DNA of 38,654 nt from an uncultured Lachnospiraceae bacterium (GTDB lineage Bacteria > Bacillota > Clostridia > Lachnospirales > Lachnospiraceae), in NCBI GenBank assembly GCA_904420225.1, contig CAJFUP010000208.1, positions 1-38,654 of the forward strand. Direction: 5' to 3'. Below the pieces are notes generated by a model. That model saw nothing but the letters and a program-made list of their open reading frames with translations, did no database searches and was not told where the DNA came from. A program made the position numbers and the translations under genes. This document shows, piece by piece, positions 35,586 through 38,654 of the stretch (position 1 is its first letter; every line of letters begins with the position of its first letter).

Positions 35586-36440
35586 ATGGGACAGGCAAAA
35601 ATTTGTGTTCAGGCTATGACAATTAAAAAAGCATTTCAGGATTTGGGACCCTATGAGGCCCTGAAAAAGATGGCAGACATCGGATATCGGGCGGTGGAGT
35701 TATCCCAGGTGGATATGGGAGCAGAGAGCGTAGCAGAGATGAAACGGGCATGCGATGAGTTTGGCATAGAAGTGGCTGCCATTTCCGGTGCGTTGGATCC
35801 CAGAAAAGAAGGAGAGGATGCCTTGACGGTGAACCCGGAGGCATTTATCCGCGACTGTAGGACCTTGGGAGCACGCTATATTCGTATCGGTATGATGCCC
35901 ATTACTTATATGGCGTCCAAAGAGACGCTGCAGGACTTCTGCAGGAAGACGGAAGAGATTGCCGCCATGTTAAAGGCGGAGGGTATCAAGCTTTACTATC
36001 ACAATCATCATGTGGAATTCCAGAAAGTGGATGGCCGTTATATCATCGATTTGGTAAGAGAGTGGGCGCCCAATGTGGGAGTGGAGCTGGATGTTCACTG
36101 GGTCCAGAGAGGAGGAGAAGACCCTTTGCGCGTCATTCCCAGGCTAGCTGGTTCTTTGGATTTGCTGCATTTGAAAGATTATAAGATCCAGCCCTTTGGG
36201 GAAGTGGCAGACCAGGAGGGGAACGGAGGATTTCCGGTCAACTATTTCAAAGATTGTGTTCATTTTGCCGAAGTGGGAGAGGGAAATTTGGATATGAAAG
36301 CCATCATTGAAGCTGGTCTAAAGGCAGGAAGCAAGTATCTCATTGTGGAGCAGGACGACACATACGGGAGATGTCCTTATGAGAGTCTTCGGATTTCGGC
36401 GGAGAATTTGAAGAAGATGGGATATGCCGATTGTTTTTAA
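35586..36440 (+). CDS. TIM-barrel sugar isomerase/epimerase 1 (AP_endonuc_2 family)
   Basis: A 284-residue protein of the xylose-isomerase-like TIM-barrel family. Likely metal-site residues are in KLYYHNHHVEF, VGVELDVHWVQRGG, LLHLKDYK and LIVEQDD, giving the usual Glu/Asp/His/Glu set. Members isomerise or epimerise sugars and keto-acids, and some act as lyases on 3-keto-glycosides. ATG 35586 is chosen because GGGAGG (35572-35577) lies about eight bases upstream; ATG 35580 is too close to it. It starts 16 bases after oxidoreductase 1 and ends 15 bases before oxidoreductase 2. Confidence 0.9.
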   Translation: MGQAKICVQAMTIKKAFQDLGPYEALKKMADIGYRAVELSQVDMGAESVAEMKRACDEFGIEVAAISGALDPRKEGEDALTVNPEAFIRDCRTLGARYIRIGMMPITYMASKETLQDFCRKTEEIAAMLKAEGIKLYYHNHHVEFQKVDGRYIIDLVREWAPNVGVELDVHWVQRGGEDPLRVIPRLAGSLDLLHLKDYKIQPFGEVADQEGNGGFPVNYFKDCVHFAEVGEGNLDMKAIIEAGLKAGSKYLIVEQDDTYGRCPYESLRISAENLKKMGYADCF

Positions 36441-36455
36441 TGGGAGGGACGAGAG

Positions 36456-37484
36456 ATGAAAGCTGCCATAGTTGGCTGCGGCACCATAGCAAAGATGCAC
36501 GCCAGCGTGCTGTGTGATATGGCCAATGTGATCATAACCGGCTTCGCCGATTGTCGGCGGGAACGGGCAGAGGCATATAAGAGCCAATATGGGAACCAGC
36601 AGACCGGTGTGTATGGATCCCTGGAAGAAATGCTGGAAAATGAACAGGTGGAGGTACTCCATATCTGCACGCCCCACTATCTCCACACACCCATGGCAAT
36701 TTATGCCCTGGAGCGAGGCGTTCATGTATTCATGGAAAAGCCACCTGCCATTTCCAGACAAGAGTTTGCCCGTCTCTGCCAGACAGCGCACAGGGGAAAG
36801 GCCAGACTGGGGATCTGTTTTCAGAACCGATATAATGAGAGTACCAAGGCTGTGGAAGAACTGTTGGCTTCAGGAAAAGCGGGACGGATTATTGGGGCCA
36901 GAGCATTTGTCAGCTGGATGAGGACAAAAGAGTATTACACAGAAAGCGACTGGAGAGGAAGATGGGAGACCGAGGGAGGTGGCTGCCTCATCAATCAGTC
37001 TGTCCATACCTTGGATCTGCTCAATCGTTTCATGGGAGAAAATCCGGTGGAAACACAGGCGGATATGATGAACTACCATTTACAAGGGATCATTGAGGTG
37101 GAGGACACGGTGACGGCTTGGATTCGGTATCCCCAGGCTGCGGCATGTTTTTACGCCACCACAGCATATAGTGAAAATAAGCCAATTCTCATTGAATTGG
37201 AGTGTGAGAATCTGTCCCTCCGTCTGGAAGGTTCCCGCGTGACGTGTATGTATAAAAACGGAGAAAAAGAGGAATTAAGTTTTTATAAGGGATACACCAT
37301 TGGAAAAGACTATTGGGGTATGGGACATAAAGCTTGTATTGCCGACTATTACCGCTGCCTTGAGACGGGAGATCCGTTCCCTGTGGAAGCGGAGGCGGTG
37401 GCGTCCACCTTTTGGCTGATGATGGATATCTATCAGTCTGCCAGAGAAAAAAGGCCAGTGCGTTTCAAAGAAAGTGAGGAATAA
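36456..37484 (+). CDS. Gfo/Idh/MocA-family NAD(P)-dependent oxidoreductase 2
   Basis: A 342-residue paralogue of the first operon enzyme. The nucleotide loop is AIVGCGTIAKMHA at residues 4-16, the EKP motif is VFMEKPPAISRQ near 92-103, and the substrate-site signature is GGGCLINQSVHTLDLLNRF near 174-192. The C-terminal region includes YWGMGHKACIADYYRCLETG, common in sugar-dehydrogenase members. It differs enough from oxidoreductase 1 (342 versus 387 residues, little identity outside the motifs) that the two probably act on different intermediates. Ribosome site GGGAGG precedes ATG 36456. Confidence 0.92.
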   Translation: MKAAIVGCGTIAKMHASVLCDMANVIITGFADCRRERAEAYKSQYGNQQTGVYGSLEEMLENEQVEVLHICTPHYLHTPMAIYALERGVHVFMEKPPAISRQEFARLCQTAHRGKARLGICFQNRYNESTKAVEELLASGKAGRIIGARAFVSWMRTKEYYTESDWRGRWETEGGGCLINQSVHTLDLLNRFMGENPVETQADMMNYHLQGIIEVEDTVTAWIRYPQAAACFYATTAYSENKPILIELECENLSLRLEGSRVTCMYKNGEKEELSFYKGYTIGKDYWGMGHKACIADYYRCLETGDPFPVEAEAVASTFWLMMDIYQSAREKRPVRFKESEE

Positions 37485-37489
37485 AAATC

Positions 37490-38338
37490 ATGTTGGAACA
37501 TGCAGTGATCAGTGGTTTTGCCGACGAGATCGATGGAAATACAGACAGACAAATTGCCGTCCTGGAGAAACTGGGAATCGGATGTGTGGAATTCAGAAGC
37601 GGGGATGGAAAGGGAGTAGCTGATTACACCCTAAAGGAGGCAAAGCGGCTGAAGGAGAAGTTGGATGCCCATGGACTCTCTGTCTCCGCCGTGGGCTCTC
37701 CCATTGGAAAAATAAATATTACAGATCCCTTTGAACCTCATTTGGAGAAGCTGCGGCATGTGGCACAGCTGGCCCATATCTGGGATACGCCGTACATTCG
37801 GATGTTCAGTTTCTTTATACCAGAGGGACAGGAGCCAGAAACGTATCGGGATGAGGTCATGCAGCGGATAGAGGCCATGGTGGCCTGTGCGCGCCGGGAA
37901 GAGGTGGTGCTGCTACATGAAAATGAAAAAGACATTTATGGAGATACGGCGTCCAGATGTCTGGATTTGATGAAAAACTTTTATGGGGACCACTTCCGCT
38001 GTACCTTTGACTTTGCCAATTTTGTTCAGTGCCGCCAGGACACCATGGAGGCTTACGAGATGCTGAAACCGTATATCGAATATGTTCATATCAAGGATGC
38101 AATGTGGGATACGGGAGAAGTGGTCCCGGCAGGCCAGGGGGATGGAAAGGTGGAAGCCATATTGGGGCTTTTGGATCAGACTGGCTACCGTGGATACCTG
38201 AGTTTGGAACCCCATTTGGCTGAATTCCAGGGATTGAAAGAGTTGGAAAAGAACGCGGCCCAGAGAAAGATGAGCGATGGAGAAAAAGCGTACACCATGG
38301 CATGGAACGCGCTGAAAGTCATTTTGGGCAGGCAGTGA
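37490..38338 (+). CDS. TIM-barrel sugar isomerase/epimerase 2 (AP_endonuc_2 family)
   Basis: A 282-residue TIM-barrel protein. Metal and active-site segments are VVLLHENEKDIYGDT, RCTFDFANFVQ, YVHIKDAMWDTGEVVPAGQG and YLSLEPHL. This set (Glu, Asp, His, Glu) is typical of sugar-phosphate isomerase/epimerase annotations, although no phosphate site is evident. It starts six bases after oxidoreductase 2, with GTGAGGA as ribosome site. It resembles the first barrel only at these segments, so the two are distant paralogues. It is the last gene of the operon, ended by a strong hairpin. Confidence 0.9.
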   Translation: MLEHAVISGFADEIDGNTDRQIAVLEKLGIGCVEFRSGDGKGVADYTLKEAKRLKEKLDAHGLSVSAVGSPIGKINITDPFEPHLEKLRHVAQLAHIWDTPYIRMFSFFIPEGQEPETYRDEVMQRIEAMVACARREEVVLLHENEKDIYGDTASRCLDLMKNFYGDHFRCTFDFANFVQCRQDTMEAYEMLKPYIEYVHIKDAMWDTGEVVPAGQGDGKVEAILGLLDQTGYRGYLSLEPHLAEFQGLKELEKNAAQRKMSDGEKAYTMAWNALKVILGRQ

Positions 38339-38386
38339 CGCGGGAGCAGGTCGCCGATATGTTGGCTTGCATGGCTATTCTGAGTA

Positions 38387-38437
38387 AAAAAGATGCGTGT
38401 CAGATGGAGAAACATCCTGTCTGACACGCATCTTTTT
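38387..38437. terminator. Bidirectional terminator at the operon end
   Basis: An 18-base perfect stem (38387-38404 with 38420-38437, starting AAAAAGATGCG) has a 15-base loop. It serves both the operon and the convergent glycosidase gene. Confidence 0.92.
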
Positions 38438-38464
38438 ATGGCATGGGAAATTTACCCATCTAGG

Positions 38465-38654
38465 TTATAAAAATGCTCCGCTGGTCTGCCATCCTTCGGG
38501 CAGGTATGTACGGGTATTGCGGATCATGGTGGCCAGAAGCGTACGGGCATCGGATTCTGAGATATTCACCAGAGGGTCATTCCGAAACGCCTTCAGAGCC
38601 AGCTCAAAGTCACAGGTTAAAGCGGCCTGCAGAATGTCCCGATGGTTTTCCACA
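38465..38654 (-). CDS. C-terminus of a probable GH4 family glycosidase (partial)
   Basis: Sixty-two residues and a TAA stop are inside the window; the rest lies beyond the right edge. The pattern ILQAALTCDFELALKAF, then RNDPLVNISESDARTLL, and a closing R-x-YLP segment matches the C-terminal helices of alpha-glucosidase/alpha-galactosidase (MelA-type) GH4 enzymes. GH4 enzymes use NAD and a metal to oxidise C3 of the sugar transiently. It is convergent with the oxidoreductase operon. The call rests on this short tail only. Confidence 0.65.
   Translation of the reverse strand, partial: VENHRDILQAALTCDFELALKAFRNDPLVNISESDARTLLATMIRNTRTYLPEGWQTSGAFL

Overview
The window looks like a chromosomal segment of an anaerobic, endospore-forming, low-to-moderate GC Firmicute of the Lachnospiraceae/Clostridia type. 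The evidence is an intact spoIIAA-spoIIAB-sigF operon, spoVA genes, a GerA-type SpoVAF protein, a T-box upstream of valS, pyruvate:ferredoxin oxidoreductase, FeoAB, strong AGGAGG-type ribosome binding sites and TTGACA/TATAAT promoters. I see no tRNA, rRNA, insertion sequence or CRISPR array.

Layout. 1-2.3 kb: tail of an unknown gene, a degenerate actin/Hsp70-fold protein (DUF5716-like) and a helical repeat protein. 2.4-5.4 kb: T-box-controlled valS. 5.5-9.3 kb: a methyltransferase divergent from an ATP-grasp enzyme, then a 47-residue protein and a zinc-ribbon/TPR membrane protein. 9.5-13.3 kb: spoIIAA-AB-sigF, then spoVAA-AB-AC-AD behind a sigma-G-like promoter. spoVAD stops after 213 codons and spoVAE is absent. 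13.4-20.8 kb: unrelated genes (membrane protein, GNAT, formate/nitrite channel, a 35-codon dinB relic with two LexA boxes, GH43, nifJ). 20.9-22.4 kb: spoVAF behind a second sigma-G-like promoter. 22.5-24.7 kb: feoA-feoB with operator-like palindromes. 24.8-29.6 kb: iron-type alcohol dehydrogenase divergent from gltX and a UvrD-like helicase. 29.7-33.1 kb: two tandem VanW paralogues. 33.4-38.65 kb: an AraC regulator divergent from a four-gene operon of two Gfo/Idh/MocA oxidoreductases alternating with two TIM-barrel isomerases/epimerases, followed convergently by the C-terminus of a probable GH4 glycosidase.

How it fits together. The sporulation block encodes the forespore commitment switch (SpoIIAA/AB/sigma-F) and dipicolinic-acid transport and germination functions under sigma-G. 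The spoVA series is broken at spoVAD and separated from spoVAF by about 7.6 kb, and a dinB remnant lies in the same interval, so this stretch looks like a rearrangement or deletion zone. The right end is a carbohydrate locus in which all catalytic families (Gfo/Idh, TIM-barrel epimerase, GH4) are compatible with redox or keto-sugar chemistry rather than simple hydrolysis. That is the best candidate for an undescribed pathway here.
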